Positions 17,134-26,348 of a stretch of DNA of 64,000 nucleotides are shown in pieces. Position 1 is the stretch's first letter, and each line of letters begins with the position of its first letter. The position numbers and the translations under genes were made by a program. Origin of the DNA: an uncultured Veillonella sp. (GTDB lineage Bacteria; Bacillota; Negativicutes; Veillonellales; Veillonellaceae); contig NZ_CALJON010000051.1 in assembly GCF_937981445.1 (NCBI RefSeq), positions 1 to 64,000 of the forward strand, in the 5' to 3' direction. The notes under the pieces are model-generated. The model searched no databases, was not told the origin of the DNA, and saw nothing but the letters and a program-made list of their open reading frames with translations.

Positions 17134-17475
17134 TTAGCGTTTTTCGCGAATACGCGCAGCTTTACCAGTGAGATTACGTAAGTAGTACAATTTAGCACGA
17201 CGAACAACACCACGACGCATAACTTCGATTTTAGCTAAACGTGGGCTATGTACTGGGAAAGTACGTTCTACGCCTACGCCAGAAGCGATACGACGAACAG
17301 TGAAAGTTTCACGAACGCTACCACCTTGACGGTTGATTACTAGGCCTTCGAAAACCTGAATACGTTCACGGGAACCTTCCACAACCTTTACGTGTACACG
17401 TACGGTGTCACCAGCGCGGAATGCAGGAATGTCTGCACGAAGTTGTTCTTGCTCAATTACGTTAATAATGTTCAC
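17134..17475 (-). CDS. rplS: 50S ribosomal protein L19
   Basis: Ribosomal protein L19 lies at the 30S-50S interface. The GTG at 17475 gives 113 residues, the usual length, and is preceded by AAGGAGG at 8 nt. An in-frame ATG at 17511 lies upstream of that site and would add 12 foreign residues. Conserved stretches include IPAFRAGDTVRVHVKVVEG, RIQVFEGLVI, GVGVERTFPVHSP and RRAKLYYLR. It stands alone between two terminators, separate from the usual rpsP-rimM-trmD-rplS operon as far as this window shows. Confidence 0.97.
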   Translation of the reverse strand: MNIINVIEQEQLRADIPAFRAGDTVRVHVKVVEGSRERIQVFEGLVINRQGGSVRETFTVRRIASGVGVERTFPVHSPRLAKIEVMRRGVVRRAKLYYLRNLTGKAARIREKR

Positions 17476-17569
17476 TTTTATTTCCTCCTTATTGTAGACA
17501 TTCTTACCCATACTTCATAGGCAGCGGACTATCTCAAATTAACAGAATAATCATAACATATAAAACAAA

Positions 17570-17609
17570 CTCTTGACAAGGACTTTTTTAGCCTTTGTCA
17601 AGAGTTTTT
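17570..17609. terminator. Terminator after glyS
   Basis: CTCTTGACAAGG (17570-17581) pairs with CCTTTGTCAAGAG (17592-17604) with one bulge. T tracts are present on both sides. It lies between the glyS stop and the rplS start region on the minus strand. Confidence 0.85.
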
Positions 17610-17652
17610 GATTCTTTTTCAAAGTATTTCGAAAAATTTTAATAATATACGA

Positions 17653-19704
17653 CTATTTTAAAGCGCTTACATCACCAATTGCGTACATAACTTCATAAGC
17701 AAGGCGTACTAATTGTAAGCGGTTCGCTTTAACGGCTTCATCATCAGCCATAACCATTACGGCTTCAAAGAACGCATTAATAGCTGGTACTAAGGTTTCT
17801 GGCAAGGCTACGACTTTAGCAAAATCTCCTGCTTCATAAGCCGCTTTAGATTCTTCATATGCACCTAGGGCCAAATCATAAAGAGCTTGCTCTTCCTTAG
17901 TTTCAAAGAGCTTAGCATCCACTGCTTCATATGTTACTTCTTTTACAAGATTATACATACGTGTAAAAGCTTGTACTAATTCTACATTTTCATCTACACG
18001 ATGATTCATCACCGCTTTTACAAGACCATCTGCGGCAGCTACTGTAGTAGAGTCTTTAGACAATACAAGTTCAATCACTGCATGAGGCACTTCATGATCT
18101 AAGTAGATATTTTTCAAACGAAGTACAAAGAAATGAGCTAATTGTGCGACAATTTCGTCATGCTTAGATTCGTCTACACCAAGTAAAGATAAATTAGCGC
18201 GCCATAAAGGCTCTAAACTTACATTATAGCCACTTTGACTTAAGATATTTAATACACCAATCGTTTGACGACGAAGAGCATATGGATCTTGAGAGCCGGT
18301 TGGAATTAAACCACGGCTGAAGGTAGCCACAATATTGTCCACTTTATCAATAATACTTAAGACTTTGCCAGCCGCTGTAGTTGGCAACATATCACCAGCA
18401 AAACGAGGTAAATATTGTTCGAAAATAGCCTCCGCTACTTCTTCAGATTCACCATCTAGCAAAGCATACTCTTTACCAATAACCCCTTGGAGTTCTGTAA
18501 ATTCAGTTACCATGCCAGTTGTCAAATCAGTTTTAGCCAATACAGTAGCGCGTTCTAATTCAGCCATTTCATCTTCTTCAAGACCGCACATATCGCCAAG
18601 CATAGTACCAAGCTCTAACAAGCGATCTGTTTTATTAGCTAAATTGCCAAGACCTTCTTGGAAGACAATCTTAGTCAAGCCATCGGTACGTTCGGCTAAA
18701 GACTTCTTACGATCTTCATTAAAGAAGAATTTAGCATCGTCAAGGCGAGCACGAAGAACTCGTTCATTCCCTGCTGCTACTACATCAATGCTCTTAGCAT
18801 CACCATTGCGAACCGTTAAAAACATAGGTAATAATTTACCTTCTCCATCAGTTAGTGGGAAATATCGTTGATGGTCCTTCATTGGCGTAATAACGGCTGC
18901 ATCAGGAAGTTCTAAATAGGAAGTATCAAATGTGCCACAAAGAGCGGTTGGATACTCTACTAAATATACTACTTCATCAAGTAAATCCTCATCCCACACA
19001 ATAGTAGCCTTCTTTTCTGCTGCGATGGCTTCTAATTGTTCTACGATCATCTGACGACGTTTTTCAGGGTCGACGATAACAAAGTTTTCTTCTAATGCTG
19101 TTAAATAATCTACTGGATGTTGCACAAGCACACCACGTTTACCAAGGAAGCGATGACCACGGCTAAATGTGGAGGAGCGTACACCAGCAAATTCCACAGG
19201 AATTAAAGCTGTATCTAGTAATGCTAAAATCCAACGAATTGGACGGATAAATTTATCGTCTAAATCACCCCAATGCATGGATTTAGGGAAACTGAGGTCA
19301 TGAATAAGCTCTGGCAAGATTTTTGTAAAAATATCCATCGCATCCACGCCTTCAGTAGTTGTATTAGCATAAATATAGCCATCCTCTACAACGAGGTCCG
19401 CTACATCAATCCCTTTACCACGAGCAAAGCCTTGGGCTGCTTTAGTCGCATTGCCATCAGCGTCAAAGGCAATTTTTGCAGATGGCCCCTTATGCCGTTC
19501 ATTTAATGTATCAGAAGTATCATTTACACCATCAACTAACAAAATAATACGACGAGGCGTACCTAGTGTACGAATAGCTTGATAGCCTAAATGATGTTCT
19601 TTTAATTTTGTTTCAGTTAAGGACTTTAATTGAGATAAAATACCAGGCATGGCTCCCGCAGGAATCTCTTCCGCCCCGATTTCAAATAATAGATCTTTGG
19701 CCAT
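17653..19704 (-). CDS. glyS: Glycyl-tRNA synthetase beta subunit
   Basis: This is the beta chain of the alpha2-beta2 bacterial glycyl-tRNA synthetase; it binds tRNA-Gly and is needed for aminoacylation. It has 683 residues, normal for the family, and starts LLFEIGAEEIPAGAMPGIL. Further family segments include FPKSMHWGD, the HD-like region TPMKDHQRYFPL, and SQDPYALRRQTIGVLNIL, followed by a C-terminal anticodon-binding domain (DALR-like). GGAG lies 9 nt before the ATG, overlapping the glyQ end; the two genes are 1 nt apart. No T-box leader is seen upstream of the pair. Confidence 0.97.
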   Translation of the reverse strand: MAKDLLFEIGAEEIPAGAMPGILSQLKSLTETKLKEHHLGYQAIRTLGTPRRIILLVDGVNDTSDTLNERHKGPSAKIAFDADGNATKAAQGFARGKGIDVADLVVEDGYIYANTTTEGVDAMDIFTKILPELIHDLSFPKSMHWGDLDDKFIRPIRWILALLDTALIPVEFAGVRSSTFSRGHRFLGKRGVLVQHPVDYLTALEENFVIVDPEKRRQMIVEQLEAIAAEKKATIVWDEDLLDEVVYLVEYPTALCGTFDTSYLELPDAAVITPMKDHQRYFPLTDGEGKLLPMFLTVRNGDAKSIDVVAAGNERVLRARLDDAKFFFNEDRKKSLAERTDGLTKIVFQEGLGNLANKTDRLLELGTMLGDMCGLEEDEMAELERATVLAKTDLTTGMVTEFTELQGVIGKEYALLDGESEEVAEAIFEQYLPRFAGDMLPTTAAGKVLSIIDKVDNIVATFSRGLIPTGSQDPYALRRQTIGVLNILSQSGYNVSLEPLWRANLSLLGVDESKHDEIVAQLAHFFVLRLKNIYLDHEVPHAVIELVLSKDSTTVAAADGLVKAVMNHRVDENVELVQAFTRMYNLVKEVTYEAVDAKLFETKEEQALYDLALGAYEESKAAYEAGDFAKVVALPETLVPAINAFFEAVMVMADDEAVKANRLQLVRLAYEVMYAIGDVSALK

Positions 19705-19705
19705 G

Positions 19706-20581
19706 TTATTTATCTCCTTTCAAAAGTGGGAATCCTAAAGCTTCCCGTTTGTCCAAATAGGCTTGTGCGCAAATACGTGCTAAGGCGCGAACACGACCGA
19801 TGAAGGCGGTGCGTTCACTAATACTGATGGCACTGCGCGAATCAAGTAAATTGAAGGTATGGGAACATTTTAATACATAATCATAGGCTGGTAAAATATA
19901 ACCTTCTTCGCAAATGCGCTTCGCTTCAGCTTCATACATATCAAATAGTTTAAAGAGCATATCTGTATCAGCTAGTTCAAAGCTATAAGCAGATTGTTCT
20001 ACTTCATTTAAATGCCAAATGTCGCCATAAGTAACATTGTCATTCCATTTCAAATCATATACATTTTCTACACCTTGAATGTACATGGCAAGACGTTCTA
20101 AGCCATATGTAATCTCTACAGATACTGGTTTTACATCAATACTACCTACTTGTTGGAAATAGGTGAACTGAGTGATTTCCATACCGTCTAGCCACACTTC
20201 CCAACCAAGTCCCCAAGCCCCAAGGGTTGGAGATTCCCAGTTGTCTTCTACGAAGCGAATATCATGATCTTCGCTGTGAATACCTAATGTTTCTAAGCTT
20301 TTTAAGTATAATTCTTGAATATTGTCAGGAGACGGCTTAATTATTACTTGGAATTGATGATGTTGATATAAACGGTTTGGATTGTCACCATAGCGACCAT
20401 CATCAGGGCGACGAGACGGCTCTACATAGCATACTGACCATGGCTCAGGTCCAATGGCGCGCAAGAATGTAGCAGGATTCATAGTCCCTGCCCCTTTTTC
20501 CATATCATATGGTTGCTGTAAGATACAACCTTGTTCTGCCCAGAATTTTTGCAGATTTAAAATTATCTCTTGAAATGTCAT
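19706..20581 (-). CDS. glyQ: Glycyl-tRNA synthetase alpha subunit
   Basis: This class II catalytic subunit activates glycine. It has 291 residues and is highly conserved: TFQEIILNLQKFWAEQGC, GAGTMNPATFLRAIGPEPW, the motif-2-like YVEPSRRPDDGRYG, and LGWEVWLDGMEITQFTYFQQ. AGGAGG lies 7 nt before the ATG. It is followed 1 nt later by glyS. recO lies upstream with a 97-bp gap, so transcription may come from the long phoH-era-recO unit or from a promoter in that gap. Confidence 0.98.
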   Translation of the reverse strand: MTFQEIILNLQKFWAEQGCILQQPYDMEKGAGTMNPATFLRAIGPEPWSVCYVEPSRRPDDGRYGDNPNRLYQHHQFQVIIKPSPDNIQELYLKSLETLGIHSEDHDIRFVEDNWESPTLGAWGLGWEVWLDGMEITQFTYFQQVGSIDVKPVSVEITYGLERLAMYIQGVENVYDLKWNDNVTYGDIWHLNEVEQSAYSFELADTDMLFKLFDMYEAEAKRICEEGYILPAYDYVLKCSHTFNLLDSRSAISISERTAFIGRVRALARICAQAYLDKREALGFPLLKGDK

Positions 20582-20678
20582 GTCCGTTCCTCCTAAAACT
20601 TTATTCTTATTAGGACTGTAACCTCTGTTACCATACCAAGTCCCTCTTATATTGTCAACCCATAATAGATGTATGTCT

Positions 20679-21404
20679 TTATAGCGCCTTTGCCTTCATA
20701 GTATGTAAAAAAGTCAACGACCCCAATTCTTCTCCTAATTGCATGGTAGCATAGGCAAATAAATTGCGTTCTAACTCAAGCCACAAAGGCCGCGTTAAAT
20801 CTACACTTTCTTGAGTACTCCAGTTATATAAAAGAATCTGTCCCAGCGCCTCCTGTGCCTTTTTAGAAAATGTAAGACCTGTACTGCCCGTAAATTCTTT
20901 TAAAAATCGCTCTAATCCATTAGCCTTGGCATAATCTGTAGCAGATGGGACAAAGCCAGCACGGCTCAATAATTGCCAACCCAATAAAATGACCGCTAGT
21001 GGCACAGGTTTTTGCCGTATTAGCTGTGAAAATCGATACACCAAATTAAATAAACCAGGGTCCACTTCTTCTAAAGGAAATAGACGACTAATCAATTCAC
21101 CAGCAAAGGCTGCATAACAAATGCAATTCAAATCCGTTTCAATAGAGCGTATCAAATAACGGCCATCAATTTGTTGTAAATTAAAATATTCACCTTGCTG
21201 CACAACTGTAATCACAACGGCACTAAAAGGCTGTAAATACCCGGTGCTACGCATTCCCTGTAATCGTTTATGGGGTACGGAGCAACGTATAATGCCTTTT
21301 TGACGCGTCAAAAACGTGATAACAGAATACAGTTTATGTTTTCTTCGCCACAATACAATGGCCTCACAATTTACGCCTAAAGCCATAGGCTCTGTAACCC
21401 CCAT
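20679..21404 (-). CDS. recO: DNA repair protein RecO
   Basis: RecO loads RecA at gaps together with RecR. The 241-residue protein has an N-terminal OB-fold (EAIVLWRRKHKLYSVITFLTRQKG...), a region matching the conserved GYLQPFSAVVI segment, and a helical C-terminal domain. The C-terminal cysteine zinc-binding motif found in many Firmicute RecO proteins is not visible. No convincing ribosome-binding site precedes the ATG at 21404. An alternative ATG at 21386 would start the protein closer to the OB-fold. It lies in the usual era-recO-glyQS order. Confidence 0.9.
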   Translation of the reverse strand: MGVTEPMALGVNCEAIVLWRRKHKLYSVITFLTRQKGIIRCSVPHKRLQGMRSTGYLQPFSAVVITVVQQGEYFNLQQIDGRYLIRSIETDLNCICYAAFAGELISRLFPLEEVDPGLFNLVYRFSQLIRQKPVPLAVILLGWQLLSRAGFVPSATDYAKANGLERFLKEFTGSTGLTFSKKAQEALGQILLYNWSTQESVDLTRPLWLELERNLFAYATMQLGEELGSLTFLHTMKAKAL

Positions 21405-21473
21405 TCAGTATATCAACATGGCTAAACGTCTTTGGATTTTACTCTCAGTTCCATTTAGTTAGCCTTTAGCTTC

Positions 21474-22640
21474 CTATTCTGCTGTCTCTGCATCATCCTC
21501 TTCAGGCACTTCCATAGGCGTAGCCTTAAGGCGTGCAATACGGTATCCTTGCATTTCTGTAACAGTAAATGTATATCCAGCTACTTCTACTGTATCGCCC
21601 ACCACTGGAGTTCGTTCTAAGAGTCCAAAAATAAAGCCGCCAATGGTATCCTCTTCAGGGTCATCAAAGTCTACATGCATAGCATATTTTACTTCATCCA
21701 CTAATACTTTGCCATCAAACTCAAAGGAGCCATCAGTATTAGACACAATAGCAGGAATATCATTTTCATGCTCATCTTTAATATCGCCCACTAATTCTTC
21801 GATAATATCCTCTAAGCACACAAGGCCCACCATGCCACCATATTCGTCAACTACTACAGCCTGATAAATACGGCGTGTCCGCATATATTGAAGTAATACA
21901 GACAATTTCATCACTTCTGGAATTGTCAAAATATCACGGCGAATGAGACGCATATCTTTTTCCGCTTTTTCCCTCTGCTCCATTAAGTCCTTAATATGAA
22001 CTAAACCAATCACATGGTCCTTATCTTCCACGCAAAGCGGATAGCGCGTATGGCTTGTTTCTGCAATACTCTTTAAAGTATCGTCAAAACTGTCTTCCAC
22101 ATAAATGCAATCCACATCTTGACGTGGAATCATAACTTCTTTAGCCATCCGTTCCACAAAGTCAAATACATTGTCAATCAGTTCACCTTCTACATGATCT
22201 AATTGGCCCTCTAAATGACTGCGATTAACCATCATACGAATTTCTTCTTCTGTATGTACTAAGTCTAATTCATTTTTATAAGGTGCCCCAACCCAGCGCA
22301 GTAATACTTCACTGGCCCGTTGTGCCACCCAGATAAAAGGAGTCCCTACATAGCCTAAGAAGCAAGCCACTTTAGCAGACCATCGAATATAACGAAGTGG
22401 GAATGAAAGACCTAAGGCCTTCGGCATGATTTCCCCAAACACGAGAATGACTAACGCAATGAGGGCTATCACAATAACATCAAACAGTAAGGCTAATGCA
22501 TCATTATGTAAGCCTAGGGTCGTCTCCCAATAGCCAATATAAGGGCTTAATAAAGAGGTTCCTACACTGGATAAAAGAACAATAAAAAATAGAATTAAGA
22601 ACTGCGATGTATTAACAAAACGTTCTGGGCGTCGATACAA
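21474..22640 (-). CDS. HlyC/CorC-type CNNM transporter, main part (5' end separated by a stop)
   Basis: This 388-codon frame holds membrane helices 2-4 of a CNNM (DUF21) domain (FLILFFIVLLSSVG..., VIVIALIALVILVFGEIMPKALG), a pair of CBS domains (about residues 165-290, RYPLCVEDKDHVIGLVHIKDL and AVVVDEYGGMVGLVCLEDIIEELVGDI) and a C-terminal CorC/HlyC domain (FEFDGKVLVDEV...DTIGGFIFGLL). The family handles Mg/Co efflux or hemolysin-like functions. The first helix is encoded just upstream in the same frame but is cut off by a TAA at 22647-22649. Translation could restart at the TTG at 22640, which has no good ribosome-binding site. The gene may therefore be broken in this strain, or carry a sequencing error. 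Confidence 0.8.
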   Translation of the reverse strand: MYRRPERFVNTSQFLILFFIVLLSSVGTSLLSPYIGYWETTLGLHNDALALLFDVIVIALIALVILVFGEIMPKALGLSFPLRYIRWSAKVACFLGYVGTPFIWVAQRASEVLLRWVGAPYKNELDLVHTEEEIRMMVNRSHLEGQLDHVEGELIDNVFDFVERMAKEVMIPRQDVDCIYVEDSFDDTLKSIAETSHTRYPLCVEDKDHVIGLVHIKDLMEQREKAEKDMRLIRRDILTIPEVMKLSVLLQYMRTRRIYQAVVVDEYGGMVGLVCLEDIIEELVGDIKDEHENDIPAIVSNTDGSFEFDGKVLVDEVKYAMHVDFDDPEEDTIGGFIFGLLERTPVVGDTVEVAGYTFTVTEMQGYRIARLKATPMEVPEEDDAETAE

Positions 22641-22646
22641 CGTTCT

Positions 22647-22817
22647 TTAAAAGGCTTTAGCACCGTCACTTAAATCTTCCACATCATCTAAATGTTCCTC
22701 ACTTAAACGAGCAAAGGAAAATTTAGCCAATACTAATACATTAATAAGTAAAATACAGAGCACGGCTAAACCGCCCAGTATAAAACCAGCCTCCAGCGGC
22801 GTATCGATATGAATCAT
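22647..22817 (-). pseudogene. N-terminal fragment of the CNNM gene ending in an in-frame TAA
   Basis: From an ATG at 22817 (7 bp after the era stop) the frame gives 56 codons: an external segment, a hydrophobic helix (FILGGLAVLCILLINVLVLA) and a charged stretch (RLSEEHLDDVEDLSDGAKAF). A TAA at 22647-22649 then ends it. The next codons in the same frame continue RTLYRRPERFVNTSQ, the normal CNNM continuation. A single base change (for example AAA or CAA to TAA) would explain the split; two compensating indels would also fit. Restored, the protein would be about 445 residues, normal for the family. Confidence 0.75.
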
Positions 22818-22823
22818 TCCTTT

Positions 22824-23720
22824 CTATTCATAACCAAATTCAGAAAGCATGCCCGATTTATTGCGCCAATCCTTTTTGACTTTGACCCATAAATCTAAAT
22901 ACACTTTAGTTGCCAATAAACGTTCAATGTCAGTGCGCGCTTCAGCACCAAGTTCACGGAGCATACTACCTTTTTTACCGATTATTATACCCTTTTGAGA
23001 GTCTCGCTCGCAATAGATAGTGGCACGAATATACGTTGTGCCATCATCGCGTTGTTTCATTTCATCCACATCAACAGCAATGGCATGAGGGATTTCCTCT
23101 CTTGTTTTAAGTAGAATTTTTTCACGTACTATATCAGCAATAATCAACCGTTCTGGCTGATCCGTAATCATATCATCTGGGAAATACTGTGGTCCTTCTG
23201 GCAATACAGCTTCTAAGACATGCAATACTTCTTGAATATTATCTTTTTCTCGCGCGGAAATTGGAATAATACCTTCAAAAGGATATAAGTTCTGATATTC
23301 CACAATTGTTTCCAATACTTGTTCCTTAGTTAAGGTGTCAATTTTATTAATCACTAAAAAGACCGGCACATCTACATTCTTTAATTGTTCAATAATAAAA
23401 TTATCCCCTGGACCACGTTTTTCATTGCCAGCTACTAAGAATAACACCGCCTCTACTTCTTTTAAGGAGTCTACAGCGGCCTTTACCATAAATTCACCAA
23501 GCTTATGCTTTGGTTTGTGAATTCCTGGTGTATCCATAAATACAATTTGTTTCTTCTCGTCCATATATACACAAACAATGCGATTGCGCGTGGTTTGCGC
23601 TTTATCAGAAACAATTACGATTTTGTCGCCAATAAGAGCATTAATCAATGTAGATTTCCCCACATTAGGACGTCCTACTACGGCCACAAAGCCAGATTTA
23701 AAATGAGCATCTTTATTCAT
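22824..23720 (-). CDS. era: GTPase Era
   Basis: Era binds the 3' end of 16S rRNA during 30S assembly. The 298-residue protein has G1 VVGRPNVGKST, G2 region KAQTTRN, G3 DTPGIHKP, G4 NKID, and a C-terminal KH domain (EIPHAIAVDVDEM...KGIIIGKKGSMLRELGAEAR). The ATG at 23720 overlaps the ybeY 3' end by 8 bp and gives the family length; in-frame ATGs at 23744 and 23732 lie upstream and overlap ybeY more deeply. It is part of the phoH-ybeY-era unit common in Firmicutes. Confidence 0.96.
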   Translation of the reverse strand: MNKDAHFKSGFVAVVGRPNVGKSTLINALIGDKIVIVSDKAQTTRNRIVCVYMDEKKQIVFMDTPGIHKPKHKLGEFMVKAAVDSLKEVEAVLFLVAGNEKRGPGDNFIIEQLKNVDVPVFLVINKIDTLTKEQVLETIVEYQNLYPFEGIIPISAREKDNIQEVLHVLEAVLPEGPQYFPDDMITDQPERLIIADIVREKILLKTREEIPHAIAVDVDEMKQRDDGTTYIRATIYCERDSQKGIIIGKKGSMLRELGAEARTDIERLLATKVYLDLWVKVKKDWRNKSGMLSEFGYE

Positions 23721-24186
23721 TATATGGTGCATCCTCCCGCACATAACCTAAATTTCCTAGTACGAACTCTTCTTCCGTACGCATTTCCTTTTTATCTTCT
23801 TCAGTCATATGGTCATATCCTAAAATATGAAGACAACCATGAACTGTTAAATAGGCTAATTCACGTTCAAAAGGATGTCCATATTCCTCAGCCTGTTCAG
23901 CAGTACGTTCTAAAGATATAATCAAATCACCAAGTAAGTGAGACTCTAATTCACCATTGTCTTCCCCTTCATTAAGGGCAAAGGACAATACATCAGTAGG
24001 TCGATCAATTTGACGATACTCTTTATTTAATTTGTGAATATACGCATTATCACAAAGCAGTACGCTCAATTCTTCTTCATTCCCTAAGCCATACACTCGG
24101 CTGACTTCGCCACAGACCTTCATAATGATGGCTTCATTATCAGGATTGGGACTCATCCCTTCCATATAACTAATTGTTACTTCCAT
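23713..24186 (-). CDS. ybeY: Endoribonuclease YbeY
   Basis: YbeY is a zinc-dependent RNase involved in 16S rRNA 3'-end maturation and quality control. The 157-residue protein carries the family motif HGCLHILGYDH (three histidines, near residue 120) and the conserved NKEYRQIDRPTDVLSFAL segment. AAGGG lies 7 nt before the ATG. It follows phoH after 64 bp and overlaps era by 8 bp. The pgpH (yqfF) and diacylglycerol kinase genes that often stand in this cluster are absent here. Confidence 0.96.
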   Translation of the reverse strand: MEVTISYMEGMSPNPDNEAIIMKVCGEVSRVYGLGNEEELSVLLCDNAYIHKLNKEYRQIDRPTDVLSFALNEGEDNGELESHLLGDLIISLERTAEQAEEYGHPFERELAYLTVHGCLHILGYDHMTEEDKKEMRTEEEFVLGNLGYVREDAPYNE

Positions 24187-24250
24187 TCCATTTCCCTTCT
24201 AGTAATGTATATGAATATTTTAAAGCTGATTTATTCATCTTAATTTGTCT

Positions 24251-25306
24251 TTATTTATCTTTATTCATTTCTGTCTTTTCAGCATTAGAAAGAGTTTCTG
24301 CTTTCCCCGCCTTAGCAGCTAAACGCTTTTGTTTCTTCTCTTCTTGCATGTCCATACGAGCTTGATAGGATTCATACGCACAAATAATCTTACTTACCAA
24401 ATCATGGCGTACCACGTCTTCGTCACTAAAGCGTACCATTTCAATGCCCGGCACCCGTGCCAAGACTTTTTCTGCTTCCATAAGGCCCGACTGCACACGA
24501 TTAGGCAAGTCAATTTGCGTCTTATCACCATTGATGACCATTTTAGACTGATTACCTAAACGAGTGAGGAACATCTTCATTTGTTCAGGTGTCGTATTTT
24601 GCGCTTCATCTAAAATAACAAAGGCATTTTCTAAGGTGCGTCCACGCATATAGGCAAGCGGTGCAATTTCAATAATGCCCCGCATCATAAAGCGCTCCAC
24701 TTGTTCCATGCCAAACATATCATTTAGCGCATCATAAAGTGGCCGTAAATAGGGATCTACCTTTTCCTTTAAATCACCTGGCAAATATCCTAGTTTTTCC
24801 CCTGCTTCTACGGCTGGTCTAGTGAGTATAATGCGCTCCACATCGCGATTCTTTAGATAAAATGCAGCTAAGGCAACGGCTAAAAATGTCTTCCCTGTAC
24901 CAGCTGGGCCAATCCCGAAGGTAATGGTATTATGACGAATCGCATCAACATAACGTTTTTGCCCCTCTGTTTTAGGCGTTATCATTTTACCTTTCACCGT
25001 AATATTAATGGCATCTTCAAACATGGTATGTAATAAATCAGCCTTTTTATTTTTTACCATTTTAACAGCAATGCGAACTTGTTGCTCTGTAATCGAACGA
25101 CTTTCCTTATAGAGAAATACTAGTTCCTCCATAACGCGCCAAAACTGATTCACAATTTCATCGTCACCAGAAATTTGCAAGGTATCACCACGACTTACCA
25201 CATGACAAGGTAATTCTTCAATAATAATTTGCAAATGACGCTCTTGTACGCCTAAAATTGGTCCTGCCATTTCATAGCGTGGAAATGTAAATGTGCGTTC
25301 ACTCAT
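24251..25306 (-). CDS. phoH: PhoH family ATPase
   Basis: This 351-residue PhoH-type P-loop ATPase has an N-terminal KH-like region, Walker A GPAGTGKTFLAVALA near residue 135, and Walker B FVILDEAQNTTPEQM near residue 230, followed by GDKTQIDLP. The C-terminal tail (last 30 residues) is rich in Lys, Ala and Glu and is probably flexible. The family is linked to RNA metabolism; its position before ybeY and era supports a role with ribosomal RNA processing. AAGGAG lies 5 nt before the ATG. Confidence 0.93.
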   Translation of the reverse strand: MSERTFTFPRYEMAGPILGVQERHLQIIIEELPCHVVSRGDTLQISGDDEIVNQFWRVMEELVFLYKESRSITEQQVRIAVKMVKNKKADLLHTMFEDAINITVKGKMITPKTEGQKRYVDAIRHNTITFGIGPAGTGKTFLAVALAAFYLKNRDVERIILTRPAVEAGEKLGYLPGDLKEKVDPYLRPLYDALNDMFGMEQVERFMMRGIIEIAPLAYMRGRTLENAFVILDEAQNTTPEQMKMFLTRLGNQSKMVINGDKTQIDLPNRVQSGLMEAEKVLARVPGIEMVRFSDEDVVRHDLVSKIICAYESYQARMDMQEEKKQKRLAAKAGKAETLSNAEKTEMNKDK

Positions 25307-25332
25307 AGGGTCTCCTTTAACTCTCCTTTACC

Positions 25333-26295
25333 TTAAAAGAATTTACAAACTGCTTCACCATTTAAATAAGTACATAAGTCGCCTTGTCTTACATCCTCTT
25401 CTTCCATGCGACGATCAATTTCTTCTTGAATGCGCCACCACCCCATAGACCAATTAGTAAATAAGGTATTCGTTTCTGGCGCACGGCCCACCAAGCGCTG
25501 TAGCACAATTTGTGGATCTAAATGACGTAAAAAGGCAATAACGCGATCAATATATTCATCTGCGGAGATTAAAGTAAAATCACCGGCCTCATACCATTTA
25601 GCCATCAAGGTATTTTTCACAATATATAAAGCATGTAATTTCACCTGGTCCACCCCAAGGGACGATAAAATACGAGCCCCTTCAATGGTATCATCCATCG
25701 TATCCCACGGAAGATTTAAAATCATATGTGCACAAGTGCTAATGCCATAGCGCTTCGTACGGAGAACGGCGTCAATAAATTCAGCTAAGCCATGACCTCG
25801 ATTAATCTTCTTAAGCGTATGATAGTTCACGGACTGCAATCCATATTCTAAATAAATATCTACTTTATATTGTTCTCGTATATCTTGTAAGACTTCTAAA
25901 TAGGCATCATTAATACAATCAGGCCGTGTAGCAATAGCAAGGCCTACCGTTGTATCAATACAGCCTGCTTCCATATAGGCTCTAAATTGGTCTAAAGGTA
26001 AATAGGTATTACTAAAGTTTTGATAGTAAGGAATGTATTTATAGGCCTTGTACTTAGGAGCAATATGAGCAATATTAGCCTTCAATTGTTCCCCTACAGT
26101 CATAGTAGCAGGTAAGTTCTCATAGCCCGCCCCAATTTCACCACAAAATACACAGCCCCCTACACCTGCTGACCCATCCCTATTAGGACAGGTTAAAGGC
26201 AATGCCACCGGGAGCTTGTATACCTTTTCACCATACGTTTCTTTTAAAAATTTCGAGTACACTCGATACCGTTTCGGTTTCGTCGTATCACTCAT
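25333..26295 (-). CDS. TIGR01212-type radical SAM protein (YhcC-like)
   Basis: The 320-residue protein has an unusual radical SAM cysteine motif with a long first spacing (CPNRDGSAGVGGCVFC near residue 35), as in the TIGR01212/YhcC family. QNFSNTYLPLDQ, GLAIATRPDCI and EYGLQSVNYHTLKKINRGH are family segments. The reaction is unknown. The ATG at 26295 is chosen; a TTG at 26328 also exists, with GGAGG between the two, 12 nt before the ATG. A second radical SAM gene lies 53 bp upstream, so the two are probably transcribed together. Confidence 0.88.
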   Translation of the reverse strand: MSDTTKPKRYRVYSKFLKETYGEKVYKLPVALPLTCPNRDGSAGVGGCVFCGEIGAGYENLPATMTVGEQLKANIAHIAPKYKAYKYIPYYQNFSNTYLPLDQFRAYMEAGCIDTTVGLAIATRPDCINDAYLEVLQDIREQYKVDIYLEYGLQSVNYHTLKKINRGHGLAEFIDAVLRTKRYGISTCAHMILNLPWDTMDDTIEGARILSSLGVDQVKLHALYIVKNTLMAKWYEAGDFTLISADEYIDRVIAFLRHLDPQIVLQRLVGRAPETNTLFTNWSMGWWRIQEEIDRRMEEEDVRQGDLCTYLNGEAVCKFF

Positions 26296-26348
26296 AAATC
26301 GTATATGCCTCCATTCACTGCGGTTCAAATCCTGTTTATGTTAATTAT

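Noticed and set aside
20582..20678. Possible T-box leader before glyQ-glyS
   Set aside because: The gap is only 97 bp, and neither the T-box sequence nor a terminator hairpin is seen.
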